From: Amaricoccus macauensis | Lineage (GTDB): Bacteria > Pseudomonadota > Alphaproteobacteria > Rhodobacterales > Rhodobacteraceae | DNA: 64,000 nucleotides | Assembly (NCBI RefSeq): GCF_014201905.1 | Contig: NZ_JACHFM010000002.1 | Coordinates: forward strand, 1,178,001-1,242,000 | Direction of reading: 5' to 3' | In this document: piece by piece, positions 36,886 to 46,205 of the stretch | How positions within the stretch are numbered: position 1 is the first letter of the stretch | How the letters are laid out: each line of letters opens with the position of its first letter | Program-made: the position numbers and the translations under genes | The notes under the pieces: model-generated | Database searches by the model: none | What the model was told of the DNA's origin: nothing | What the model saw: only the letters and a program-made list of their open reading frames with translations

Positions 36886-38364
36886 TCACCAGGTCACGCC
36901 GATGTATTTCACCTCGCTGAACTCCAGGATGCCGTGGTGCCCGCCCTCGCGCCCGAGGCCGCTCTGCTTGGTGCCGCCGAAGGGCGCCGCGGGATCGGAG
37001 ACGACGCCGCGGTTCAGGCCGATCATGCCGCTGTCGAGCTTCTCCGAGACTCGCATTCCGCGCGCGAGATCAGCGGTGAAGACATAGGAGATCAGGCCGT
37101 ATTCGGTGCCGTTCGCCCGCGCGATCGCCTCGTCCTCGGTCCGGAACGACGCGATTGCGGCGACGGGGCCGAAGATTTCCTCGGTGGAGATGAGCGCGTC
37201 GTCCGGCACGCCGCTGAGCACGGTCGGCGGGTAGTAGAAGCCGTCGCGGTCGTCCGGCGCTCCTCCGGTCAGAAGGATCGCGCCACGCGCGACCGCGTCC
37301 CGGACCAGCCCGTCGATCCTGCGCAGGGCCCCGCCGTTGATGACCGGACCGCACTCGGTGCCGACGGCGTATCCCGGACCGACCGCGAGCGCCGACATCC
37401 GTTCGCTCAGGCGCGCGGCGAAGGCGTGCTGGATGCCCTCCTGCACGAGAAACCGGTTCGCCGCCGTGCACGCCTCGCCACCGTTGCGCATCTTCGCGAC
37501 CATGGCGCCGTCGATCGCCTTGTCGAGATCCGCGTCGTCGAAGACGATGAAGGGCGCGTTGCCGCCGAGCTCCATGGAGCAGGAGATGACCGTGTCGGCG
37601 GCTTCATGCAGCAGCCGGCGCCCGACCTCGGTCGAGCCGGTGAAGGAGAGCTTGCGCACCCGGGGATCGTGCAGCATGGCGCTGACGAGCGGACCGGAGC
37701 GACCGGTGGTCAGCACGTTGATCACCCCATCGGGCACCCCCGCCTCGGCGAAGATCGCCGCGAGCGCGAAGGCGGTCAGCGGCGTCTCGGTCGCAGGCTT
37801 CAGGACGCAGGTGCATCCCGCGGCGAGGGCTGGCGCGATCTTGCGCGTCGCCATGGCGGCGGGGAAGTTCCAGGGCGTCACGAGGACGCAGACGCCGATC
37901 GGCTGATGCTGGACGATGATCCGGTTCGCCCCGCTCGGGGCGGTGGCGTAGTCGCCGGTGAGCCGCACCGCCTCCTCCGAGAACCAGCGGAAGAACTCGG
38001 CCGCATAAGCCACCTCTCCATGGGCGTCGGGCAGCGCCTTGCCGTTTTCCAGACTGATGATCTCCGCAAGGAAGTCCTTGCGCTCCAGCATCAGCTCGAA
38101 GCAGCGCCGCAGGATCTCGGAGCGCCGGCGCGGCGGCGTCGCCGCCCACTCCGGGCCCGCGTCATGGGCGGCGGCGACCGCGGCCAGCGCGTCCTCGATC
38201 GAGGCGTCGGCGACGTCGGCGATCTTCGCCCCCGTCGAAGGGTCGGTCACGTCGAGCCGCGCGCCGGTCAGTCCGGGACGCCACGCGCCACCGATCAGGA
38301 GGTCCGTCGGGATGCCGGCGAGGTGGGACCGGATCCCCACGGGGATTTTCTGGAATGCTGTCAT
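36886..38364 (-). CDS. NAD(P)-dependent aldehyde dehydrogenase, GabD-like
   Basis: The product is 492 residues. The general base Glu is in CSMELGGNAPF and the nucleophile is Cys299 in GGEACTAANRF. VTPWNFPAAMATRKIAPALAAG and KPATETPLTA form the NAD-binding core, and SFTGSTEVGR precedes the Glu. The C-terminal PFGGTKQSGLGREGG is the conserved oligomer segment. The pattern is closest to succinate-semialdehyde dehydrogenase. Its ATG overlaps the stop of the alcohol dehydrogenase (ATGA, 38361-38364), so the two are coupled. It is the last gene of the left-facing series and probably oxidises an aldehyde made in the pathway to an acid. Confidence 0.94.
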   Translation of the reverse strand: MTAFQKIPVGIRSHLAGIPTDLLIGGAWRPGLTGARLDVTDPSTGAKIADVADASIEDALAAVAAAHDAGPEWAATPPRRRSEILRRCFELMLERKDFLAEIISLENGKALPDAHGEVAYAAEFFRWFSEEAVRLTGDYATAPSGANRIIVQHQPIGVCVLVTPWNFPAAMATRKIAPALAAGCTCVLKPATETPLTAFALAAIFAEAGVPDGVINVLTTGRSGPLVSAMLHDPRVRKLSFTGSTEVGRRLLHEAADTVISCSMELGGNAPFIVFDDADLDKAIDGAMVAKMRNGGEACTAANRFLVQEGIQHAFAARLSERMSALAVGPGYAVGTECGPVINGGALRRIDGLVRDAVARGAILLTGGAPDDRDGFYYPPTVLSGVPDDALISTEEIFGPVAAIASFRTEDEAIARANGTEYGLISYVFTADLARGMRVSEKLDSGMIGLNRGVVSDPAAPFGGTKQSGLGREGGHHGILEFSEVKYIGVTW

Positions 38365-39605
38365 TCTTGATGCTCGCAGTTGCTCGAAGCCGGGGCGCCG
38401 TGACCGTGGAAAGACTGCTCGACGATCGAGGCCATGAGGGGCAGCGTCAGCTCGCGGGGGTTGTTCTTGATCAGCCGCGTGCTGCCCATCGCCCGCTCGG
38501 TGATCAGTGGAAGCTCCGCGGCGCTGACACCGAGACCGGCAATCGTCGAAGGGATGCCGATCGAGGAGAAGAGCGCCGTGACCGCCTCGATGGCCCGTGC
38601 GGCAAGCTCCGCCCGATCGCGGCCGGCGGGCGAGACGCCCATGGCGACGGCGATCTCGGCGAGCTCGGCCTCGCACGCGGGGCGGTTGAACGCCATGACG
38701 TAGGGCATCAGGACCGCGACGCCGAGACCGTGCGGGGTGTGGGTACTCGCGCCGATCGGATACTGGATGGCATGGGCCGCCGCCGTCCCCGCGGTGCCGA
38801 AGGCGAGCCCCGCAGCGAGCGAGCCGAGCATCACGCTCTCCCGCGCCGCGATGTCGCCGGGCGCCTCGCAGGCGCGCTTCAGGCTGCCGCTCAGATGGCG
38901 CACCGCCAGCAACGCGTAGTGGTCGCTCATGGCGTTCTTCCCGAGGAAGACGTGCTCGTGAACGATCCCGCCCGTCGCCTCGCGCCGCCGGGTGGTGAAG
39001 GCTTCGATGGCGTGCGTCAGGGCATCCGCACCGGAGACGGCGGTCAGGCCCGAAGGACAGGAGTATGTCAGCTCCGGGTCACAGATCGCGGTGTGCGGAA
39101 TGAGCGCGGGGCTCGCGATGCCGACCTTCACCTCCCGTTCGGGATCGGCCACCACCGCGACGGGCGTCACCTCGGACCCGGTTCCGGCCGTGGTCGGCAG
39201 CGCGATCACCGGCAGGACCGGCCCGGGAACCCTGAATTCGCCGTAGTAGTCCCTCGGGCGCCCGCCATGGGCGAGGATCAGCGCCACGATCTTCGCGGCG
39301 TCCATGCAGCTCCCGCCGCCGAGACCGATGACGAGGTCGACCCCGAGCCGCCTGCCCGCCTCGCAGCCGGCATCGAGGCAGTCGAGCGGCAGTTCCGCCA
39401 CCGTCCCGCCGAAGACCGCGGAGCGCACGCCCGCGGCCGTGAGGGAGTCCACGAGCCCCGCAAGCTCCGGGGAGTCCGCCAGGCGGCTGTCGGTGACGAT
39501 CAGGGCCGAATGCCCGAGGCCGCGGGCAAAGCCCGCTGTCGCCCGGCGCTGTCCCGCACCGAAGACGATATTGCGTGGCGCGCGCAGGGCGCCAAAGGTC
39601 GGCAT
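38361..39605 (-). CDS. Iron-containing (type III) alcohol dehydrogenase
   Basis: ATG 39605 gives 414 residues. Family features: NAD motif GLGGGSCMDAAK near residue 98, LPTTAGTGSEVTPVAVV near 140, metal-site segments GADALTHAIEAFTT and the later AAHAIQYPIGASTHTPHGLGVAVLMPYVMAFN with conserved His residues. Members oxidise or reduce small alcohols and semialdehydes, such as 4-hydroxybutyrate or maleylacetate. Its start codon shares one base with the stop of the Ldh2-type gene (TGATG), and its stop overlaps the aldehyde dehydrogenase start. An alcohol-to-acid relay with that gene is the simplest reading. Confidence 0.93.
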   Translation of the reverse strand: MPTFGALRAPRNIVFGAGQRRATAGFARGLGHSALIVTDSRLADSPELAGLVDSLTAAGVRSAVFGGTVAELPLDCLDAGCEAGRRLGVDLVIGLGGGSCMDAAKIVALILAHGGRPRDYYGEFRVPGPVLPVIALPTTAGTGSEVTPVAVVADPEREVKVGIASPALIPHTAICDPELTYSCPSGLTAVSGADALTHAIEAFTTRRREATGGIVHEHVFLGKNAMSDHYALLAVRHLSGSLKRACEAPGDIAARESVMLGSLAAGLAFGTAGTAAAHAIQYPIGASTHTPHGLGVAVLMPYVMAFNRPACEAELAEIAVAMGVSPAGRDRAELAARAIEAVTALFSSIGIPSTIAGLGVSAAELPLITERAMGSTRLIKNNPRELTLPLMASIVEQSFHGHGAPASSNCEHQE

Positions 39606-40621
39606 CAGGATGTCTCCGCTGGAGCGGTGGCGCCGGCGAGATCCTGCATCCGGCTCCACAGGGCATCGGGGATCGGCAGACCTTCGCGCTGCCGGCGGCG
39701 TTTGCAGTCGCGGCCGCGCTCGCCGGGCACGAGTACGCCCGGAAAGCCGTCCGCGGGTTCGAGATCGCGGATCCCCTGCAGGAAGCCGCGCAAATCGGGG
39801 TTCGGTCCGTCCATGACGATGAAGACATCGCCCTTGGTGCAGACCCGGTCGGAATCGAGCGTTCCGACGACGTCCGCGCCCACCGCCGCCCCGCTGAGCG
39901 CCGCGACCAGCAGCTCGAAGGCCAGACCGAGCGCATAGCCCTTGGCGCCGCCCAGCGGCGCGATGGCACCGGCCTTGGCGGCCACGGCGTCCGTCGTCGG
40001 GTTGCCGTCGGCGTCGAGGGCCCAGCCGAGCGGGATCGCCGCCCCGCGACTGGCGTGGTCGTGGATCTCGCCCATGGAGACGAGGCTCGTCGCCGTGTCC
40101 ATCATGAATGGCGCGTCATCGCCGGTCGGCACCGCGATGGCGATCGGGTTTGTCCCCATCACCGCGCGTTTGGCGCCCCAGGGATGCACCAGCGCCTCGC
40201 TCGTGGAGAGCGCGATCGCCGAGAACCCCTTCCGGGCGACCTCCTCGACGTACCAGCCGAGCATCCCGATGTGGTTGGAGTTGCGGATCGCCGCGACCGC
40301 GATGCCGTTCGTCCGGGCGCGCTCGCAGAGCGCGTCGAGCGCGCGGAACGCGACGACCGGGCCGAGGCCGCGTTCGCCGTCGACCGCGAGGAAGCCCGGC
40401 GCGCGCCAGTGATGGGTTCCTGCCGTCACGGGGTCGGCGACGCCGTTGGCGATCCGTGCGACGATGCGCTCGAGCCGCAGCAGGCCGTGCGACGTCACAC
40501 CGCGAAGCTCGGCCTCCAGCAGCATGTCGAGCTGGATGCCGACGTTGCACGCGGGAACGCCGGCGCGCGACAGGACGGCTCTGACGAGGCCCCTCGTCTC
40601 ACTCTCGGTGAAGATGCTCAC
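39605..40621 (-). CDS. Ldh2-family (malate/L-lactate-type) dehydrogenase
   Basis: A GTG start at 40621 gives 338 residues; no ATG lies early enough in the frame. Key Ldh2 segments are present: GVTSHGLLRL near residue 40 and RNSNHIGMLGWY near 112, where His is the catalytic residue, then MGTNPIAIAVP and GGAKGYALGLAFELL. Members oxidise 2-hydroxy acids such as malate, sulfolactate, ureidoglycolate or 2,3-diketogulonate, or reduce cyclic imino acids. The gene is coupled to the alcohol dehydrogenase by a TGATG overlap. Two tandem copies of a 14-base motif lie just upstream (40642-40674). Confidence 0.92.
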   Translation of the reverse strand: MSIFTESETRGLVRAVLSRAGVPACNVGIQLDMLLEAELRGVTSHGLLRLERIVARIANGVADPVTAGTHHWRAPGFLAVDGERGLGPVVAFRALDALCERARTNGIAVAAIRNSNHIGMLGWYVEEVARKGFSAIALSTSEALVHPWGAKRAVMGTNPIAIAVPTGDDAPFMMDTATSLVSMGEIHDHASRGAAIPLGWALDADGNPTTDAVAAKAGAIAPLGGAKGYALGLAFELLVAALSGAAVGADVVGTLDSDRVCTKGDVFIVMDGPNPDLRGFLQGIRDLEPADGFPGVLVPGERGRDCKRRRQREGLPIPDALWSRMQDLAGATAPAETS

Positions 40622-40641
40622 GGTTCGCGATCCGATACGAT

Positions 40642-40674
40642 GTTGTCTGGATGCAACTGCGTTGTCTGGATGCA
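40642..40674. repeat. Tandem direct repeat before the Ldh2-type gene
   Basis: GTTGTCTGGATGCA occurs at 40642-40655 and again at 40661-40674, 19 bases apart. The following ACTGC/CTGC also repeats with one base lost. The repeats lie 21-53 bases upstream of the GTG start on the minus strand, a promoter-proximal position. Two head-to-tail copies at about two helical turns suggest a regulator binding site rather than chance. Confidence 0.7.
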
Positions 40675-40833
40675 CTGCGGACAGCCGAAGATGCATTCCG
40701 GCTGCGCACCGCGGTCCCGGCCTCAGTGTCCGGGACGGGTGCGCACCGCGCGTCGACCACATGTCAGAAGCCGGCCCGCGCACCGCGCGCCGGCCAGATG
40801 CCGGGGCCGCGCCCTTCCGGCGCAGCGACCGCT

Positions 40834-41469
40834 CTAGTCGCTCGGAAGCATGAAGATGCCCTTCTTGCCCCGGAAGCGCGCGAGGATCTTCGCGCTCGCG
40901 CCTTCGACGACCGGGACGTCGATCTTCACGGCGCGGAAGAAGTCCGACACCTCGGCCCGATCGGGATGCTGGACGGCGAATGCCTCGAGCACGCAGCCGG
41001 CCGGCGTTTCCGCGGACGGGTGCACGGACGTCCGCCATTGCTTGAAGTATGGCATGTCCGGGCCCCAGGGGCGCGGCCCCGCCGGTGAGAAGTCGATGTA
41101 GTCCCATTCACCCAGCGCGCCGTCCGCCTGCCGCCGGGTGTTCGAGCCGATCTTCGTGGCGATGCCCCGATCCGCGAGGACCTGCTGGACGTGCGATGCA
41201 TCGGGGGTCTGGACGGCGAAACGACGCATCCGTGGCCGCTCGATGCCCTTCAGCGTCTCGCCGTAGGTGCCCGGCGCCGGGTCGTCGAGCGGCCCGTCGA
41301 TGCAGATGTAGCACCCGTAGCCGAAGGCCGAGCCGAGGCTCGCGACCGCCACCTGAAAACCCTTCACCGGATGCTCGCCGTCGAATTTCGGCTCGACGCC
41401 GCTCAGGTCCGCGAACGTGGCCATTGCCTCGCGGAGATTTGGCACCTGCCAGACCAGATGGTCGATCAT
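40834..41469 (-). CDS. VOC superfamily protein, glyoxalase-like
   Basis: ATG 41469 with AGAGAGGA nine bases upstream gives 211 residues. The start MIDHLVWQVPNLREAMATFADLSGV is the usual first strand and helix of a VOC module, with His4 at the first metal position. The later GCVLEAFAVQHPDRAEVSDFF resembles the second module of Glyoxalase_3-type proteins. A Trp-rich middle (EWDYIDFSPAGPRPWGP) is distinctive. VOC enzymes include dioxygenases, isomerases and lyases, so the reaction is open. It sits between the flavoprotein and the Ldh2-type gene in the same orientation. Confidence 0.85.
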   Translation of the reverse strand: MIDHLVWQVPNLREAMATFADLSGVEPKFDGEHPVKGFQVAVASLGSAFGYGCYICIDGPLDDPAPGTYGETLKGIERPRMRRFAVQTPDASHVQQVLADRGIATKIGSNTRRQADGALGEWDYIDFSPAGPRPWGPDMPYFKQWRTSVHPSAETPAGCVLEAFAVQHPDRAEVSDFFRAVKIDVPVVEGASAKILARFRGKKGIFMLPSD

Positions 41470-41630
41470 CGGTTCAATCCTCTCTTCCAGTGTTCGGGTC
41501 GCGGACAGTCCGTGCTGACCCGCTGTCTCGTGGTTTCCGCACGACGCCTCCCGGCGCAGGCCCGCGCCGGGCCTGCCTCCAGAATCTCGAGCAGTGGATG
41601 ACGCTGTTCCGGGCGCCGCCCGCGACGGGA

Positions 41631-43286
41631 TCAGGCGCCGCGATTGTCGGACAGGATGCTGCTGGCGCAGATGTAGCCCCAGGTCATGTAGGGTCCGATC
41701 GTGGTGCCCACCTGACTGGGCGTGCGGGTTCCGACCGGGTTCGCCATGACGTTGCCCGCACAGTAGAGGCCCGCGATGACGCTGCCGTCCTCGCGCAACG
41801 CCTGCCCCCGGGCGTTGGTGCGCACCCCGCCCTTCGTGCCAAGCACCGAGGGCTTGCAGCGGATCGCGACGTAGGGCGGCGTGTCGATCGGCCGCATCAG
41901 GCCGAGCCGCTTCGCGAGGGCGCGTCCGTACTCGTCCTCGCCGCGCCCGAACTCCGTATCGACGCCGGCCTTGGCCATCCGGTTGAAGTTCCAGACGGTA
42001 TCCTGAAGGTTGGCGGCATCGACCCCGATGCGCTGCGCCAGCTCCTCCACGCTCCGCGCGTAGACCAGCCAGTTCCTGTCGTAGCGCTTGTACCAGTTGA
42101 TGAGCAGCGTCCGCCGGACCATGGGCCTGTGAGTGATGACCCACGCCGGAAGGTGCGCCGACCTGCCGGTTTCCGCATCGACGCCCATGATGCGGTCGTT
42201 GATCGTGAAGCTGTATTCGTTGACGAACCTGCGTCCCGAACGATCGACGATGATCGCGTCGGCGTCGGTGTGGATGACCAGCGGCAGGCCATGCAGGGCG
42301 CCCTCGTAGCGGATCGGCGGCTGGACCATGATGTTGGCCTGATCCATCCGGGCAAAGGCCGCGCCGGCCTCCTGCGCCATCCGGTGGCCGTCGCCGGTGT
42401 TGGTCCGGGGGCTGCTGCGATACTCGTAGTCGGTGGGGAAGTACTTCGCCATCATCTCGGCGTCCCATTCGAACCCCCCGGTGGCGAGAACGACGGCGCT
42501 GGTGACATTGACGCGGAACGGCCGCCCGTTGCGCTCGCAGTCGACCGCCGTCACCACGTCGTTCTCGTCAAGAACCAGACCGGTCGCCCGGCAGGACAGC
42601 TCCAGCCGGCAGCCATGATCGAGGCACCCCTTGAGCAGTCCGACGATCACCGCCCGCCCGCGCGACACGCCGCCCGAGAGGTAGCGCCGGAGCATCGTCG
42701 CGCCGTAGCGGATGGCCCCCATCACCGGCTTTCGCAGGATGTTCGCCCGCTGGGCCTCCGCGTAGGTCATGTTGAGGGGCAGCGTCGAGGAACGGACGAG
42801 ATCCCCGTAGCGGCCGATCAGCTTCCTGCTGACGGGAACCGGGCTCAGGAGACGCCCGAGCCGCTTCGCGCCCGGAAGCTCCATCATGGGGTCGGGCACG
42901 TCGGCTATCGTGAAGCGGAGGGGCGAGTGCGCCTCGACGAAGCGCAGCATGTCTGGACCGTTCGCCACCTGCGCGCGCAGAAGCTCGCCTTCGGTTTCGA
43001 GCCAGCCCGCGGGCGCGGCCGCCTCCACGTACCGGATGGCCTCTTCGACGGAGTCCCGGTGCCCGGCGGCGGCGGCCAGATGGTTGGCGGGCACCCACGT
43101 CATGCCACCGGACATGGCGCTGGTGCCACCGATGCTCGCGGCCTTCTCCAGGATGACGACCGACCGGCCGCCGGCCGCTGCCCTGAGGGCCACCGTGAGC
43201 GCCGCCGCGCCCGACCCGATGACGGCGACGTCACAGCGGATCGAATCGCCGCGTTCGTCGACGGCGTTGGGAGCTGAGGCGCCCAT
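41631..43286 (-). CDS. FAD-dependent dehydrogenase, fumarate reductase/KstD-like
   Basis: The product is 551 residues, with AGGAG before the start. The dinucleotide motif VAVIGSGAAALTVALRAAAGG is at residues 20-40, followed by LEKAASIGGTSAMSGGM, where the GGTS segment is typical of FrdA/KstD-type flavoproteins. GGFEWDAEMMAKYFP and the late segment GLYCAGNVMANP support this family. It lacks a heme or Fe-S domain and any signal peptide, so it is probably a soluble flavoprotein acting on a C-C or C=C bond. Relatives include 3-ketosteroid dehydrogenases and tricarballylate dehydrogenase. A steroid substrate is not suggested by the neighbours. Confidence 0.9.
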   Translation of the reverse strand: MGASAPNAVDERGDSIRCDVAVIGSGAAALTVALRAAAGGRSVVILEKAASIGGTSAMSGGMTWVPANHLAAAAGHRDSVEEAIRYVEAAAPAGWLETEGELLRAQVANGPDMLRFVEAHSPLRFTIADVPDPMMELPGAKRLGRLLSPVPVSRKLIGRYGDLVRSSTLPLNMTYAEAQRANILRKPVMGAIRYGATMLRRYLSGGVSRGRAVIVGLLKGCLDHGCRLELSCRATGLVLDENDVVTAVDCERNGRPFRVNVTSAVVLATGGFEWDAEMMAKYFPTDYEYRSSPRTNTGDGHRMAQEAGAAFARMDQANIMVQPPIRYEGALHGLPLVIHTDADAIIVDRSGRRFVNEYSFTINDRIMGVDAETGRSAHLPAWVITHRPMVRRTLLINWYKRYDRNWLVYARSVEELAQRIGVDAANLQDTVWNFNRMAKAGVDTEFGRGEDEYGRALAKRLGLMRPIDTPPYVAIRCKPSVLGTKGGVRTNARGQALREDGSVIAGLYCAGNVMANPVGTRTPSQVGTTIGPYMTWGYICASSILSDNRGA

Positions 43287-43375
43287 GACGCTTCTCCTGC
43301 ACTTGAAACGTGAGCATCGCTCACTTCGGACACGGAACTTGCCGAGGGATCATCCCGGCTTCCGGGTGGCTTCGA

Positions 43376-44161
43376 TCACCTCTGAAGGAACCGGTCGATC
43401 TTCACGAACCGTGCCGTCAGGATGAGGACCGTCAGCGTGACGATGACGAGGCCGGAGGACACGGCGGTCAGCGACGGATCGAGCGGCGACCATTCGAGAC
43501 CGGTGTAGATCTGCACCGGCAGCGTCACCATCGTGGAGGTCGAGAGGAAGAGCGACACCTCCAGGCTGCCGAACGAGATCATGAACGCAAATCCCCACCC
43601 GGCGAAGAGGCTCCACGAGATGCTCGGGACGGTGATCTTGCGGAAGGCCATGATCGGCGACGCTCCGAGACTGCGCGCCGCCCGCTCCAGCGCTCCATCG
43701 TTCGACGCAAGGCCGACCATGTTCATGGAGACGGCGAACGGCGTCGCGATCATGATGTGGCCCGCCACCAGCGAGAGCGGCGTGCCGCCGAAGCCCAGCG
43801 CCGAATAGAAGAGCAGGAACGCGAGGCCGAGGAACACCGCAGGCAGCATCGCCGGCGTCATCACGAGCAGGTAGACGACCTTGTTGAGCGGTGTCCTGTA
43901 GCGGTGCAGCGCCAGGGCCGTCGGCAGCGCCATCGCCGTCGCGACCGTCGCCGCCGCCGTCGCCACGCCGAGGCTCATGATGAGCGCGTACATCGACTCC
44001 TGTTCGGCGAAGATCTTCATATACCAGCGCAGGCTCAGCCCCTCGGGCGGGAACGAGACGTAGTTGGCCTCGGTCAGCGAGCCGATGGTGAGCGCGAGGA
44101 CGGGCGCCAGCAGGAACGTGAAGAACGCCACCGCGTAGACGGGAAGAAGATATTTCCTCAT
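43376..44161 (-). CDS. ABC transporter permease, PotC-type
   Basis: The product is 261 residues with six membrane helices. The inner-membrane-complex loop signature (EAA motif) appears as LERAARSLGASPIMAFRKITVPSI near residues 165-190. Its start overlaps the stop of the PotB-type permease (ATGA, 44158-44161). With the other three genes it forms an importer of the spermidine/putrescine/2-aminoethylphosphonate class. The substrate of this class cannot be told from the permease. Confidence 0.93.
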   Translation of the reverse strand: MRKYLLPVYAVAFFTFLLAPVLALTIGSLTEANYVSFPPEGLSLRWYMKIFAEQESMYALIMSLGVATAAATVATAMALPTALALHRYRTPLNKVVYLLVMTPAMLPAVFLGLAFLLFYSALGFGGTPLSLVAGHIMIATPFAVSMNMVGLASNDGALERAARSLGASPIMAFRKITVPSISWSLFAGWGFAFMISFGSLEVSLFLSTSTMVTLPVQIYTGLEWSPLDPSLTAVSSGLVIVTLTVLILTARFVKIDRFLQR

Positions 44162-45087
44162 GACACCACACTCGAAGCTTGCGCCGGGCCGGAACTGCCG
44201 ATCGGGACGTCGGTCGCGTTGAGACGTCGCGCCGACGCCCAGACCCTGGAGAAACCGCTGGCAAGGACGAGGCACCCCGTCGTCGTCAGCAGCAGAAGCA
44301 CCGCGAGGCTTGCCGCCTTGGGCCAGTTGAGCAGGTTGATCGCCTGCTGGTAGACGAGGAGCGAGGCGAACTTGTTGGTCTGGCCGCCGAGGATGATCGG
44401 CGTCGCATACGAACTCATGCTGAGCGAGAAGACCAGCAGGCACCCTGTCCTCAGCCCCGGCAGGGACTGCGGAAAGACGATCCTCCAGAAGGCCTTCGCG
44501 GGAGACGCGCCAAGGCTCCGGGCGGCACGGACGTGGTTCTGGTCGATGCTCTGCAACGACGCGGCGATCGAGATCACCATGAACGCCGAGAGCGTGTAGA
44601 CCAGTCCGACGACGATCGCCCATTCCGTCTTGATGATGCGGAGCGGCGCATCGATCAGCCCGAGGTTCATCAGCAGGTTGTTCACCGCGCCGCCGTGGCC
44701 GAGCAGGATCAGCCAGCCGTAGGTCGTGACCGTCACGCTCGTCATCAGCGGCAGGAGCAGCAGGATGAACATCGCCGTCTGCCGCCACCCGACCACGCTC
44801 AGGATGTAGACGCTGATCGGGTAGCCGACGATCGCCGCGGCGATCGTCGTGATCAGGCTGATGCGTATCGTCCGCAGGAAGACCTCGCGGACGAACTCGT
44901 CGGACAGGAGGTCGACGTAGGTCGAGAGCGTGTAGGCGCTGCCAGTCGCGGCCGCGCCGTCGCCCGGCGTGAAGCTCAGGTTGACCAGATTGCCGATCGG
45001 CACCGCGTAGAGGAGGCCGAAGATGAGGGTCGGCACCGCGATGAGCGACAACCAGGACGATGCCGACCTGCCGAGGAGCCGCCCCAT
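44158..45087 (-). CDS. ABC transporter permease, PotB-type
   Basis: ATG 45087 shares one base with the ATPase stop (TGATG); an in-frame GTG at 45090 is an alternative. The product is 309 residues with six membrane helices. The first helix (WLSLIAVPTLIFGLLYAVPIG) lacks a cleavable signal. The EAA loop is VRAARSLGASPAKAFWRIVFPQSLPG. PotB-type permeases pair with a PotC-type partner, here the next gene. The overlaps on both sides show a tightly coupled ABC operon. Confidence 0.93.
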   Translation of the reverse strand: MGRLLGRSASSWLSLIAVPTLIFGLLYAVPIGNLVNLSFTPGDGAAATGSAYTLSTYVDLLSDEFVREVFLRTIRISLITTIAAAIVGYPISVYILSVVGWRQTAMFILLLLPLMTSVTVTTYGWLILLGHGGAVNNLLMNLGLIDAPLRIIKTEWAIVVGLVYTLSAFMVISIAASLQSIDQNHVRAARSLGASPAKAFWRIVFPQSLPGLRTGCLLVFSLSMSSYATPIILGGQTNKFASLLVYQQAINLLNWPKAASLAVLLLLTTTGCLVLASGFSRVWASARRLNATDVPIGSSGPAQASSVVS

Positions 45088-46187
45088 CACTGCGCCTCTT
45101 CCTTCTTCACGATCAGGCCCCGGTCGGACGCCCAGTCGATGTAGACGCTCTGGCCGCGCTGCACGCCCCTGAGCGACGAGGCGAACTGCTCGTCACCGGA
45201 GAGCACCATCGGCGCCTCCCCGATCTGCGTGCGGATGACGGTCCGGTTGCCGAGGAAGGTCACATCGACCAGCTTCGCCTCGAACCGGTTCGTTGCCGCG
45301 CAGGTTCCGCAGGCCGGCCGCGTGCCGACCCGGATGTCCTCCGGGCGCACGATGATCTGCACATGGTCGCCGGACCGAAGTCCTCCCGAATGCCGCGCCA
45401 TGACCGGTCCGACACCGCCGGCGTCCACCGTGGCGACCCCGGAGGCGACGCTCCTCAGCCGGCCTTCGAGCACGTTCGACTCGCCGATGAAGCTCGCCAC
45501 GAACAGATTGGCCGGGGAGCGGTAGATCTCCCGCGCACTGCCCATCTGCTCGATGCGGCCGCGACGCATGACGGCAATCGTGTCCGCGATCGCCATCGCC
45601 TCTTCCTGGTCGTGGGTGACCATGATGGTCGCGATCTTGAGCGGCCGCAGCAGTTCGAGAAGCTCGTTCCGCATCTCGACCTTCAGCCGGGCATCGAGGT
45701 TGCTGAACGGCTCGTCGAGCAGCAGCAGCGCCGGCTTGATCGCGATCGCGCGGGCGAAGGCGATACGCTGCTGTTCGCCGCCGGAGAGCTGCTTGGGAAA
45801 GCGCTTGGCGGCGTGCGAGAGCTTCACGAGACGCAACATGTCCGTGACGCGATCGCACACGCTGGCCTCGGCCTCCCGGCGCATTCTCAGCCCGAAAGCG
45901 ACGTTCTCGAAGACCGTCATGTGCGGGAAGAGCGCGTAGTTCTGGAACATGATCCCGATGTTCCGCTTTTCGGGGGGAAGCCCCGTGAGAGCTTCCCCCC
46001 TGACAACTACCCTCCCGCCATCGGTCTCGACGAAGCCGGCGATCGCGTTGAGCGTGGTGGTCTTTCCACACCCCGACGGGCCAAGCAGACAGAGCCGTTC
46101 GCCTTCGGCGACGTTAAATGAAACATGGTCGAGCACGCGGACGCTGCCGTAGGAGTGCTCGAGCGACTGAACAGAAAGGTAGCTCAT
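45087..46187 (-). CDS. ABC transporter ATPase, PotA-type
   Basis: The product is 366 residues. Walker A is GPSGCGKTT near residue 37, the signature is LSGGEQQRIAFARA, Walker B is LLLLDEPFSNLD, and the switch His is in VTHDQEEAMAIAD. The C-terminal 120 residues form the TOBE/regulatory domain (RPEDIRVG, then VTFLGNRTVIR). A Cys pair (CGTCA) near residue 300 inside this domain is unusual for the class and could be redox-sensitive or chance. It powers the two permeases that follow. Confidence 0.94.
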   Translation of the reverse strand: MSYLSVQSLEHSYGSVRVLDHVSFNVAEGERLCLLGPSGCGKTTTLNAIAGFVETDGGRVVVRGEALTGLPPEKRNIGIMFQNYALFPHMTVFENVAFGLRMRREAEASVCDRVTDMLRLVKLSHAAKRFPKQLSGGEQQRIAFARAIAIKPALLLLDEPFSNLDARLKVEMRNELLELLRPLKIATIMVTHDQEEAMAIADTIAVMRRGRIEQMGSAREIYRSPANLFVASFIGESNVLEGRLRSVASGVATVDAGGVGPVMARHSGGLRSGDHVQIIVRPEDIRVGTRPACGTCAATNRFEAKLVDVTFLGNRTVIRTQIGEAPMVLSGDEQFASSLRGVQRGQSVYIDWASDRGLIVKKEEAQ

Positions 46188-46205
46188 CCGGTCGTCCCCG
46201 CCTGC

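Noticed and set aside
41049-43277. Plus-strand open frame of 742 codons opposite the flavoprotein and VOC genes
   Set aside because: It is low in aromatic and aliphatic core residues and spans two real genes. It is a shadow frame.
41631-43286. Steroid degradation as the role of the KstD-like flavoprotein
   Set aside because: No ring-cleavage, mce-type uptake or cholesterol-type CoA genes are near, and this flavoprotein fold serves many substrates.
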